In this document: one piece after another, positions 1 to 7,081 of the stretch
Layout of the letters: the number at the start of each line of letters is the position of its first letter
Position numbering within the stretch: the first letter of the stretch is position 1
Assembly: GCA_001603055.1 (NCBI GenBank)
Contig: LVAZ01000547.1
Coordinates: 1-11,515, forward strand
DNA length: 11,515 nt
Origin: Victivallales bacterium Lenti_02
GTDB lineage: Bacteria; Verrucomicrobiota; Lentisphaeria; Oligosphaerales; Lenti-02
Direction of reading: 5' to 3'
Notes under the pieces: model-generated
What the model saw: the letters and a program-made list of their open reading frames with translations, nothing else
Told to the model about the DNA's origin: nothing
The model's database searches: none
Position numbers and translations under genes: made by a program

Positions 1-805
1 TGGGGAGGTCGAGGCCGGCCTGTTTGGCCAGGGTGTCGAGCCGGTGGACGAATTCGTGGCGGGCGAGGATGGAGGCGGCGGCGACGGCGATGTCGGATTC
101 GGCCTTGGTGCGCTGCTCCAGCTCGATGGCCCGGCCGCGTTCCTTGAGCGCGCGGATGACCGTTTCCTTGCGCCCGAACTGGTCGGAGATGGCGCGGGGG
201 CAGGTGGGGACGCGCTCCAGGAGATTTTCGAGGACCTGGGCGTGGCCCCAGGCGAGCAGGCGGTTGACGTTGCCGAAGCTGGCGTAGAGGCGGTTGTAGG
301 TCTGGGGGACGAGGGTGATCAGGGCGAACTGGCCGCGCAGGAGGGCGCGGGTCTGTTCGGCGAGGTCGGCGATGCGGCGGTCGCTTTTGATGGCCTTCGA
401 GTCGGTGACGCCGATTTCGAGCAGGCGGCGGGCGTTTTCGGTGTCCACGTAGGCGGCGGCGACGACGAGGGGGCCGAAGTAGTCGCCCTTGCCGCTCTCG
501 TCGATGCCCCCGTGGGGCTCGAACATGCGGGGGTTCTCGATTTCGGCCAGTTCGTTCTCGTAGCCGTAGCGGGCTTCGCCGAGGATGTAGGGTTCGAGGA
601 CGAACTGGATGACGTCGGGCGTTCCCCGGCCCTGGATGGTGACCTTGCCGGACTGGTAGGCGACGATATTGGTCTTGTCCTGGCAGGCGCGCCAGTGGGC
701 GTAGGGAGCCTCGTCGAAATGCCAGTTCCGCTCTTCGAGGGCTTGGCGGAACTGCCCGATCTGCGCCGGGGTCAGGGTGCAGACATGGCCGGTCGGTTTC
801 GACAT
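1..805 (-). CDS. rnhC: Ribonuclease HIII (3' end cut by window edge)
   Basis: Partial gene; 268 residues are visible and the C-terminus lies beyond base 1. RNase HIII cleaves the RNA strand of RNA-DNA hybrids in the cytoplasm and protects replication from R-loops and ribonucleotide stretches. Residues about 10-80 fit the N-terminal TBP-like substrate-binding domain typical of HIII (ITAYQSGK-like core seen as NIVAYQSGKVTIQG at 46-59). The catalytic domain begins with GGIDESGKGDYFGPL (99-113), the HIII form of the DE motif (D102, E103). It continues with TDSK (134-137), YNRLYASFGNVN (170-181), LLAWGHAQ (183-190), SDQF with D208, and TKAESDIAVAAASILAR with D238. This DEDD-type set is complete. 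HIII proteins are usually about 300 residues, so roughly 30-40 are missing. The ATG at 805 has no clear Shine-Dalgarno sequence; the 35-bp gap to the upstream gene suggests it is read as the last visible gene of the long operon. RNase HII is the nearest alternative, but the N-terminal domain and the SGKGDYFGP motif favour HIII. Confidence 0.95.
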   Translation of the reverse strand, partial: MSKPTGHVCTLTPAQIGQFRQALEERNWHFDEAPYAHWRACQDKTNIVAYQSGKVTIQGRGTPDVIQFVLEPYILGEARYGYENELAEIENPRMFEPHGGIDESGKGDYFGPLVVAAAYVDTENARRLLEIGVTDSKAIKSDRRIADLAEQTRALLRGQFALITLVPQTYNRLYASFGNVNRLLAWGHAQVLENLLERVPTCPRAISDQFGRKETVIRALKERGRAIELEQRTKAESDIAVAAASILARHEFVHRLDTLAKQAGLDLP

Positions 806-840
806 GGCGGTACTCGCAGGGCCGGGGACTGTCGGGGGAC

Positions 841-1542
841 TTATTCCGCGGCTTTCACGCTGGCAGTGGCAGGGGCGGCGGCGAATTGCCGGGTGGCCAG
901 ACTGTCGGCGGCCATGGCGACCAATCTCTCGAGGGAAGGGTTGGCCGCAGTGAGTTTCCTGGCGGTGTCGAGCAGTTCGCGGGCTTTGGCGAGGTCGCCG
1001 TTCCGGCTGAGGCGGCGGACTTGGCCGAGCAGGGCGTTCACCTGTTCGGGGATGAGGCCGATCGTGGCCGCGCGGTTGCCGGCGGTGGCGAAGAGCTGGA
1101 GAGCGTCCGCCTGGCCAAGCGCTTCGCTGGCCAGAGCCTGGCCGAGCATGGCGCGCAGGGCGACGACTTCGTCCCTGCCGGCGGCGGCGGCCGCAAAGCG
1201 CTCGGCGGCCAGCTTGTGGTTGCCTTCGGCGAAGAGTTTCCGGGCGGCGCTCAACTGGGCCTGCTGGGCGATGAAGGTGTCCGGATAGGCGGCGGCGACG
1301 CGGTCGAAGTCCTCGTGGGTCACGGCTTCGGCCAGTTCGGCATAGGCTTTGGCGGCCTTGGCCTCGCGGGAGGCGCGGACCTGGCTGACGACCAGAAAAA
1401 GGGCGAGGAGGGCGATCAGGGCGAGGAGGCCCTGCTTGATCCATTGGCTCAGGCTGGGATGGATGCCGTTCAGAATCTCGCTGAGCCCCAGCTCCGCCGG
1501 ATTCACTTTTTTGCCGCCCTGGTTTGTCTTCTGGTTAGCCAC
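841..1542 (-). CDS. Single-pass membrane protein with TPR-like helical domain
   Basis: A 233-residue protein with a short basic cytoplasmic N-terminus (Lys-rich residues 5-12), one hydrophobic segment at about 37-54, then an Ala-rich all-helical region. From about residue 60 the helices have TPR-like spacing, with Ala at small-residue positions (for example KAYAELAEAV, KLFAEGNHKLAAERFAAAAAG, GDLAKARELLDTARKL). The layout resembles the YfgM/TPR_21 type of periplasmic-facing, single-TM scaffold proteins, although no specific homologue is claimed. Such proteins usually hold partner proteins together at the membrane. The start is GTG, chosen because AGGAG lies 9 nt upstream at 1552-1556. It sits 66 bp after the ABC ATPase gene and 35 bp before rnhC, so it is probably in the same operon. 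A partner role for the ABC ATPase is inference from adjacency only. The coding call is firm; the fold assignment is moderate and the function unknown. Confidence 0.85.
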   Translation of the reverse strand: MANQKTNQGGKKVNPAELGLSEILNGIHPSLSQWIKQGLLALIALLALFLVVSQVRASREAKAAKAYAELAEAVTHEDFDRVAAAYPDTFIAQQAQLSAARKLFAEGNHKLAAERFAAAAAGRDEVVALRAMLGQALASEALGQADALQLFATAGNRAATIGLIPEQVNALLGQVRRLSRNGDLAKARELLDTARKLTAANPSLERLVAMAADSLATRQFAAAPATASVKAAE

Positions 1543-1551
1543 CGGTGTTCA

Positions 1552-1556
1552 CTCCT
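1552..1556 (-). promoter_or_regulatory. Ribosome binding site deciding a GTG start
   Basis: AGGAG on the minus strand with 9 nt to the GTG at 1542. No ATG competes nearby in this frame, so this site supports GTG as the true start of the TPR-like protein. Confidence 0.65.
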
Positions 1557-1608
1557 GCTTGCTTCTTTTCCGACTCGCCCCCTGGTCTGGGCGGGGGGAA
1601 GTGTTTTT

Positions 1609-2871
1609 CTATTTGTTTTTTCCGCCTTGGCCGCTCAGCAGATCCTGGAGTCGCTTGTTGGCTTCCTCGCGGCTGGCTTCCTCGGCCTGCTGCCGCTGTT
1701 GCGAGTCCTGCTCGCTCGCCTGTTGCGGGGTGGCTTCCTGCGACGCTTGGGCCGTGCGGTTGAGATTCTGCAGGCGTTCGAGGTCCACAACGGGCTTGGG
1801 AGCGGGTTGGGGCGCTTCTTCGGGAGCGGGTGCCGGTGCCGGTTCGCTCTGGGTGCCGCTGAGCGCGGCGAGAATCTGGCCGGCGTTGGCCTCGGCGGTT
1901 TTCTCGCCGCCCTGGAGGTAGGCGGCGATGCGGCCGCCGGACTGCACGCCGGCCGTCTCGACGCTGGCCTCGCGGGCCTGGCGCACGACTTCGAGGAAGA
2001 ACTCCTCGAGGTCCATGGTCGGGTGGTCCACCTGGATGGCGCCGTCGCCGACCCGCTGGCGGATGAGGGCCTGGACGGCGTCGAGGGTCGCGGGATCGAG
2101 CCGGGGACTGGTGATCCGGGTCTGCTCGGAGACGGTGAGAATCTCGTCGAGATTGCCGCTGGTGCGGATGTTGCCGCCGTAGAGGACGACGACTTCGTCG
2201 CAGACGTCCTGGACATCGGCGAGGAGATGGCTGCAGAGGATGACGGTTTTGCCGCGTTCCGCGAGGAGGCGGATCACGTCCTTGACTTCGCGGCAGCCGA
2301 TGGGGTCGAGGCCGCTGGTGGGTTCGTCGAGGATGACCAGATCGGGGTCGTTCACCAGGGCCTGGGCGAGGCCGATGCGGCGGGCCATGCCTTTGGAGAA
2401 TTCGCCGACGGGGCGGTTGAAGGAGTTGGCGAGGCCGACCATTTCGAGCAGTTGCTCGATGCGGTTTTTCCGTTCGCTCGGGCTGAGGCCGAAGAGGGCG
2501 CCGAAGAAATCGAGAGTTTCGCGGGCGGTGAGGTAGCGGTAGAGGTAGGTTTCCTCGGGGAGATAGCCGATGCGGTGCTTGGTCTGCACGTCGCTGGGGG
2601 GGGCGCCGAAGACTTCGAGCTTGCCCCGGGTGGGGTGGAGCAGGCCGAGAATCATCTTGACGGTGGTGGATTTGCCGGAGCCGTTGGGGCCGAGCAGGCC
2701 GAAGACCTGTCCCTGGCGGACGGTGAAGCTGATGCCGTTGACGGCGCGGGCCTTGGGACGGCCCCAGAAGTCGCGGAAGATTTTGCACAGGCCGACGGCT
2801 TCGACGACCGGCTGGCCTACTTGCTCGGGAGCCCGGGTGGCGGGTTCGGCGACGGCGGTGGTAGCGGGCAT
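1609..2871 (-). CDS. ABC transporter ATP-binding protein with long Pro/Gln-rich C-terminal tail
   Basis: A 420-residue cytoplasmic ATPase of the ABC-2 exporter type. Walker A is GPNGSGKST (61-69), the Q-loop region reads IGYLPEET (101-108, Glu where Gln is common, as in many ABC-2 ATPases), the signature is EFSKGMARR (157-165), Walker B is LVILDEP (178-184) with catalytic E183, the D-loop is SGLDP, and the switch histidine is H215 in CSHLL. The nucleotide-binding domain covers about 22-240. Residues about 250-300 match the regulatory tail common in this family (DLEEFFLEVV). Residues about 340-420 are extra: a Pro/Ala/Glu linker (343-360) followed by a Gln/Glu/Ala-rich, probably coiled-coil segment ending in basic residues. 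No permease lies next to it, which is unusual; one could lie outside the window. The ATG at 2871 is preferred over a TTG at 2880 because AAGG at 2881-2884 is 9 nt upstream. The upstream P-type ATPase gene ends only 11 bp before, so the two are translationally coupled. The transported substrate cannot be told. Confidence 0.93.
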   Translation of the reverse strand: MPATTAVAEPATRAPEQVGQPVVEAVGLCKIFRDFWGRPKARAVNGISFTVRQGQVFGLLGPNGSGKSTTVKMILGLLHPTRGKLEVFGAPPSDVQTKHRIGYLPEETYLYRYLTARETLDFFGALFGLSPSERKNRIEQLLEMVGLANSFNRPVGEFSKGMARRIGLAQALVNDPDLVILDEPTSGLDPIGCREVKDVIRLLAERGKTVILCSHLLADVQDVCDEVVVLYGGNIRTSGNLDEILTVSEQTRITSPRLDPATLDAVQALIRQRVGDGAIQVDHPTMDLEEFFLEVVRQAREASVETAGVQSGGRIAAYLQGGEKTAEANAGQILAALSGTQSEPAPAPAPEEAPQPAPKPVVDLERLQNLNRTAQASQEATPQQASEQDSQQRQQAEEASREEANKRLQDLLSGQGGKNK

Positions 2872-2880
2872 GATGTCCAA

Positions 2881-2884
2881 CCTT
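2881..2884 (-). promoter_or_regulatory. Ribosome binding site of the ABC ATPase, overlapping the P-type ATPase stop
   Basis: AAGG overlaps the TAA stop of the upstream gene (2883-2885) and lies 9 nt before the ATG at 2871. It would be only 0 nt from the in-frame TTG at 2880, so it argues for the ATG start. Stop and SD sharing bases points to translational coupling. Confidence 0.55.
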
Positions 2885-4838
2885 ATGGCGTTCGGGTTGC
2901 CGGGGCGTCGGGATTGGGAATCTGGAGTTCCTCGCCGACGCGGACCAGACGGGCGCTGTTGAAGAGGATGATCAGGGAACCCAGGCTGTGGAGGATGGCG
3001 GCCACGACGGCGTTAATATAGCCGAGCGTGGCGAAATGGAGGCCGAGGACGATGAAGGCGAGGCCGATCGCGAGGTTCTGGTTCATCAGCATGCGGGTGC
3101 GGCGGGCGAGGGAGATGAAGAATGGGATGCGGCGCAGGTCGTTGTTCATGAGGGCGACGGAGGCGCTCTGCACGGCCACGTCGCTGCCGATGGCGCCCAT
3201 GGCGATGCCGATGTCGCCCGCCGCGAGGGCGGGACCGTCGTTGACGCCGTCGCCGACCACGGCGACGAGATAGCCCTGGCTCTTGAGGTTCTCGACGTAG
3301 GCCACCTTGTCCTGGGGCAGGCAGCCCGCCTTGATCTCGCCGATGCCGATCTTGCCGCCGACCAGTTGGGCGACGCGGTCGATGTCGCCGGTGACCATGC
3401 AGCACTTGCCGACGCCGAGTTCCTCGAGCTGGGCGATGGCTTCCTTGGCGACGGCGCGGATGGCGTCGCGGAGCCCGATCCAGCCGAGGACGCGCTGGTC
3501 GCGGGAGACGAAGACGACGCTCATGCCGGCGGTGTCGTCCTCGCCGAGTCCGGCGCTGACGGCGGCGGTGTCGAGCCCGCATTCCTGGAGCCAGCTTTGC
3601 CGGCCGACGCGGCAGACGCTGCCCGCGTAGGTGGCCTCGACGCCCTTGCCGGCCACTTCGGTGTAGCGGTCGGGGTCTTCCCAGGGGATGCCGGCTTCCT
3701 TGGCGAGGCGTTTGAGGGCGGCGGCGGCGGGATGGTTGCTGTGGTATTCGGTGGAGGTGGCGACCTGGAGCAGCTCGGCCAGCTCGACGCCGTCGGCGGG
3801 TTTGAGGCGGGCGACCTCGAGATTGCCCTCGGTGAGGGTGCCGGTCTTGTCGAAGACGACGGCCTTGATCCTGGCGGCCAGCTCGATGTGGGCCACGTCC
3901 TTGATGAGGACGCCGAGGCGGGAGGCGGAGGCGATTGCGGCGATGATGGCCGAGGGGGTGGCGAGGACGAGGGCGCAGGGGCAGGACATGATGAGGACGG
4001 CGATGACGCGGTTGAGGTCGCGGGTGAAGAAGAAGACCATGGCGGCGATCATAAGGACGGTGGGGGTGTAGTAGCCCACGTACCGGTCGATCATGCGCAT
4101 GATGGGGGTTTTCGAGCGCTCGGCGGCGAGGATCAGGTCCTTGACCTTGCCGAGGGTGGTGTCGGTGCCCACGCGGGTGACGCGGACGTCGACGAGGCCG
4201 GTGAGGTTCTGGGTGCCGGCGTAGACTTCGTCGCCCTCGCCCTTGTCGGCGGGGAGCGACTCGCCGGTGATGGAGGCCTGGTTGACGCTGCTGGTGCCGC
4301 TGACGACGACGCCGTCGGCGGGGAGATTCTCGCCGGGGCGGACGCGGCAGATGTCGCCGACGGCGAGTTCAAGCACGTCCACCTCCTCCTCCTTGCCCTC
4401 GATCATGCGGCGGGCGCGGCGGGGGGTGAGGCGGATGATGGACTCGATGGAGGCTTCGGCCCCGATGGCGGTGCGGTGCTCGATGGCGATGGTGACGACC
4501 ATGAAGAAGGCGACGGCGCCGGCGGTGATGTAGTCCCCGGCCGCGAAGGCGGCGATGAGGGCCAGGGTCACCAGCTCGTTCATGTAGATTTTGCCGTCCA
4601 GCAGGTCGCGCACGGCGGCGATGAAGATGGGGCCGCCGAGGATGACCGCGCCGGCCAGGGCGCTGAGCTGGGCGGCCTCCTTGTCGATGTAGTTGGAGAA
4701 GTATTCCGTGGCCAGCCAGGAATTGAGCACGAGGATTCCGCCCAGGAGGGCGAAGGCCAGGCGGATCGCCTCCCGGCGTCCCTGCTTGGGGTCGTGGGTG
4801 CGGGCCTCGAAGGTATCGCTGAGGTTCTCGACAAGCAT
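2883..4838 (-). CDS. P1B-type heavy-metal-transporting ATPase without N-terminal metal-binding domain
   Basis: A 651-residue membrane pump that uses ATP to export soft or transition-metal cations from the cytoplasm. The actuator motif TGES is at 191-194, the membrane metal-site motif SCPCALVLATPSA at 285-297 (CPC 286-288), the phosphorylation motif DKTGT at 330-334 (D330), the P1B-specific HP pair at 369-370, and the hinge GDGVNDGPALA at 529-539. Hydrophobic segments are seen at about 26-47, 57-78, 86-100, 103-120, 258-272, 276-300, 587-604 and 608-626, giving the expected eight. The N-terminus has no HMA domain, no CxxC and no His-rich stretch. TM7 carries NQN (586-588). TM8 carries AILHSLGSLIILFNSARL (614-631), which matches neither the textbook Cu+ (YN/MxxSS) nor the Zn2+/Cd2+ (DxG) signature, so the metal is uncertain. 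A weak GGAAG (4845-4849) precedes the ATG by 6 nt. It lies 36 bp after the second HflK-like gene and 2-11 bp before the ABC ATPase, clearly inside the operon. Confidence 0.95.
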   Translation of the reverse strand: MLVENLSDTFEARTHDPKQGRREAIRLAFALLGGILVLNSWLATEYFSNYIDKEAAQLSALAGAVILGGPIFIAAVRDLLDGKIYMNELVTLALIAAFAAGDYITAGAVAFFMVVTIAIEHRTAIGAEASIESIIRLTPRRARRMIEGKEEEVDVLELAVGDICRVRPGENLPADGVVVSGTSSVNQASITGESLPADKGEGDEVYAGTQNLTGLVDVRVTRVGTDTTLGKVKDLILAAERSKTPIMRMIDRYVGYYTPTVLMIAAMVFFFTRDLNRVIAVLIMSCPCALVLATPSAIIAAIASASRLGVLIKDVAHIELAARIKAVVFDKTGTLTEGNLEVARLKPADGVELAELLQVATSTEYHSNHPAAAALKRLAKEAGIPWEDPDRYTEVAGKGVEATYAGSVCRVGRQSWLQECGLDTAAVSAGLGEDDTAGMSVVFVSRDQRVLGWIGLRDAIRAVAKEAIAQLEELGVGKCCMVTGDIDRVAQLVGGKIGIGEIKAGCLPQDKVAYVENLKSQGYLVAVVGDGVNDGPALAAGDIGIAMGAIGSDVAVQSASVALMNNDLRRIPFFISLARRTRMLMNQNLAIGLAFIVLGLHFATLGYINAVVAAILHSLGSLIILFNSARLVRVGEELQIPNPDAPATRTP

Positions 4839-4874
4839 CGGTGACTTCCGTGGTTCGCTCTGGGGCGGGTGGGG

Positions 4875-6053
4875 CTAGTTCCCGGTTTTCTCGCCTGCGG
4901 GACGGGGCCGCTGCGGCCCGATGTTGAGGCGCAGTTCCTGCTGCCCGGCCTCGCCGGTGTGGAGGATGTACTTGTTCTCGACCTGTTCGAGCACCTCGCG
5001 GATGGTTTCCGCGTAGAGGGAGGTGAGCATGGTGTCGGGGTTCTTGCGGAATTCCGCGAGAATGGCCTCGAAGTATTTGCGGTCGGCCTCGAGGGACTCG
5101 ACGATGCGGGTGCGGTAGGCGGTGGCCTGCTCGATGATCTCGCGGGCCTCGCCCTGGGCTCGGCGGACTTCCTGGACTTCGTAGGTCTGGGCGTTGCGCA
5201 CGACCTCGTCGCGGATCTGGGCGGCCTCGGAGACCCGCTGGAAGGCGGTGTCGGTGGCCATGGGCGGCTGGCGGTCGATGAGATTCACCTGCTGCACCTC
5301 GATGCCGAGATCGAGTTTCCCGACCAGGTCGATGACGCGGCGCTCGACGTTGGCGCGGAGGCTTTCGACGACTTCCTCGCCCTGGGCGTCGCGGACGGTG
5401 CGGGAGCTGCGGAGGACTTCCTCGGCGCTCCAGCCTCTGGTTTCGGCCAGGACCGCGTTGGCGAGGGCGCTGCGGATCAGCGCCTCGATGCCGCGCTGTT
5501 TGGTGATGTCGCGCTCCCTGGCGCTGACCTGGGGGTCATGGAAGAAGTCGAGGTAGTATTTGCGGGCGTTGTTGACCCGGAAGGTGACCGCCCACTCGCT
5601 GTGCATGATGTTGGCGTCCTTGGTCAGGGTGTAGCCGCCCTGGCCGGGGACGAGGGTCTGGGTGCGGATGCTGGCGGTGGCCGCGTTGGCGGCGTTGCGG
5701 TTGATGGGCGGCCAGAAGTGGCCTTCGGTGCGGATGGTGACGGAACGGCGGGCGGGCACGCGCTTCACCGTGTCGATGGGGTAGGGCCAGGCCCAGTACC
5801 AGCGCCCGCTGGTGAGAATCTCGGTCGGTCCCTGTTCGGGGTCCACCACGCGGGAGGTGAGCTTGCCGAAGTGGAAGAGCATGGCCTCCTCCTGGTCGTC
5901 GACGAAGAAGACGCCGCTGAACAGGAGCCAGACGAAGATGACGATGATGGTGACGCGGAGCAGGAAGAACAGCACCTGAAGGGTGCGCACCAGGGAGGTG
6001 AGCCCGGCCCCGGTCTGCTCGGCTTCGGGTTTTCTGGCGGGTGCCTCGCTCAT
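4875..6053 (-). CDS. HflK-like SPFH/prohibitin-domain membrane protein
   Basis: A 392-residue protein with a cytoplasmic N-terminal tail, one membrane segment at about 29-50, an SPFH/band-7 domain from about 51 to 260, and a long charged helical region from about 268 to 360. HflK-like features include the start VDDQEEAMLFHFGKL (51-65), WAWPYPIDTVKRVP (88-100), NIMHSEWAVTFRV (148-160), and the segment after the SPFH domain with RQPPMATDTAFQRVSEA (261-277), where HflK has its RPPEEV..AFD sequence. A helix rich in Ala, Glu and Arg follows. HflK and HflC form a ring-shaped cage in the inner membrane that encloses and restrains the FtsH protease in E. coli. Here the gene starts inside the stop of the HflC-like gene (ATGA overlap at 6050-6053) with GGAAGGA 9 nt upstream (6063-6069), so the two are coupled. 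It is one of two HflK-type proteins in the operon, which argues against calling it simply hflK. Confidence 0.9.
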   Translation of the reverse strand: MSEAPARKPEAEQTGAGLTSLVRTLQVLFFLLRVTIIVIFVWLLFSGVFFVDDQEEAMLFHFGKLTSRVVDPEQGPTEILTSGRWYWAWPYPIDTVKRVPARRSVTIRTEGHFWPPINRNAANAATASIRTQTLVPGQGGYTLTKDANIMHSEWAVTFRVNNARKYYLDFFHDPQVSARERDITKQRGIEALIRSALANAVLAETRGWSAEEVLRSSRTVRDAQGEEVVESLRANVERRVIDLVGKLDLGIEVQQVNLIDRQPPMATDTAFQRVSEAAQIRDEVVRNAQTYEVQEVRRAQGEAREIIEQATAYRTRIVESLEADRKYFEAILAEFRKNPDTMLTSLYAETIREVLEQVENKYILHTGEAGQQELRLNIGPQRPRPAGEKTGN

Positions 6054-7048
6054 TTCTCGGCGTCCTTCCTTTCCGCCTGCTTGGCCTGTTCGGTGGCGAA
6101 GCGGGTGGCGTCACCGCGAAGGATGTCGTAGGGGGGCGTGTTGGTGTCGAGGATCAGGGTGGTGTTTTCACCGAGGGTCTTGCGCAGGGATTCGAGCTTG
6201 CGGAGGAAGCTGGCCAGCTCGGGGTTGGCGGCGAAGGCGGCATAGGCCTTGGCGGCTTCCTCGTCGCCCTCGCCGCGGATGCCCTTGGCCTTGGCCTCGG
6301 CGGTGGTGCGGATGTCGCGGGCCTTGCGGTCGGCCTCGGCGCGGATTTCGACGGCGCGGCTTTCGCCCTCGGAGATGTGCTCGCGGACCTTGCGCTCGCG
6401 TTCGGCGATCATGCGGTCGAAGACCTTGCGGGTGACCTGTTCCGGGAAGCCGATGTGCTTGACGCCGATGTGGATGACCTCGATGCCGAAGACCTGGAGG
6501 GCGCGGTCCTTGACCTCGGCGAGGATTTCCTGCTCGATCTTGGCCAGCTCGTCGGCGTCGGTGGTGGTCAGTTCGCCGAGGTCGCGGACCTGGATGAGCT
6601 GGGCGAGGTTGTGCCGGCCGAGGACCGCGTTGCGGCTGGTGCGGACAAGGTCGTCGAGATTGGTCTCGGCGTTTTTGGAGGTGGTGATGGCGCGCATGAA
6701 GAGGCCGGGGTTGCCGATCCGCCAGGCGACGAAGGTGGTGACCACGATCTGGTATTCGTCGTTGGTCTGAATCTGTTCGACCCGCCCGGTCTCCAGCTCG
6801 TAGCACTGGATGCGGTTGTCGTGCTTCCAGACCTGGCTGATGGGGGTGGGCCACTTCAGGTGGAGGCCGGGCTGGTAGACCCGGTCCGCCCCGCCGCCGT
6901 CCTTGTTGGTCTCGCCGAAGGTCTTGACGAGGGCCACTTCGTACTCCTGGACCTGGAAGGTCACGCAGGCGGCCAGGAAAATGCCCAGTACCACCAGGGC
7001 CAGGGCGATGATCGGCCAGTGTTGCAACAGGTCGCGCTTTTTCGACAT
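6050..7048 (-). CDS. hflC: HflC-like SPFH/prohibitin-domain membrane protein
   Basis: A 332-residue protein with one N-terminal membrane segment (about 11-29), an SPFH domain (about 30-205) and a long charged helix. The strongest family evidence is the C-terminal half: VFDRMIAERERKVREHISEG (209-228), RAEADRKARDIRTTAEAKAK (236-255), GIRGEGDEEAAKAYA (256-270) and NPELASFLRKLESLRKTL (275-292), which follow the HflC pattern of Arg/Glu-rich helix, RGEGDAEAAK and a short final domain. Its length fits HflC (about 330). It should assemble with an HflK partner in the membrane. The ATG at 7048 has GGAGG at 7059-7063, 10 nt upstream, the best SD in the operon. It lies 33 bp after the 7-TM SPFH gene and overlaps the next HflK-like gene by 4 bp. 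Residues 25-28 read LAAC and could be taken for a lipobox, but HflC proteins are normally anchored by an uncleaved segment. Confidence 0.93.
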   Translation of the reverse strand: MSKKRDLLQHWPIIALALVVLGIFLAACVTFQVQEYEVALVKTFGETNKDGGGADRVYQPGLHLKWPTPISQVWKHDNRIQCYELETGRVEQIQTNDEYQIVVTTFVAWRIGNPGLFMRAITTSKNAETNLDDLVRTSRNAVLGRHNLAQLIQVRDLGELTTTDADELAKIEQEILAEVKDRALQVFGIEVIHIGVKHIGFPEQVTRKVFDRMIAERERKVREHISEGESRAVEIRAEADRKARDIRTTAEAKAKGIRGEGDEEAAKAYAAFAANPELASFLRKLESLRKTLGENTTLILDTNTPPYDILRGDATRFATEQAKQAERKDAEK

Positions 7049-7081
7049 CGGTATGGAACCTCCGGAAGGAATAGTGGGCCG

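Noticed and set aside
1576..1598. Hairpin (CCCCC/GGGGG or CGCCC/GGGCG) in the 66-bp gap between the ABC ATPase and the TPR-like gene
   Set aside because: There is no U-tract on the minus-strand side, so it is not an intrinsic terminator. Short G/C pairings are expected in this base composition.
886..4844. Long plus-strand open frames (886-3021 and 2988-4844) opposite the TPR, ABC and P-type ATPase genes
   Set aside because: They have the same Gly/Asp/Ala/Val-rich antisense composition and no motifs, and the minus-strand frames carry complete conserved motifs.
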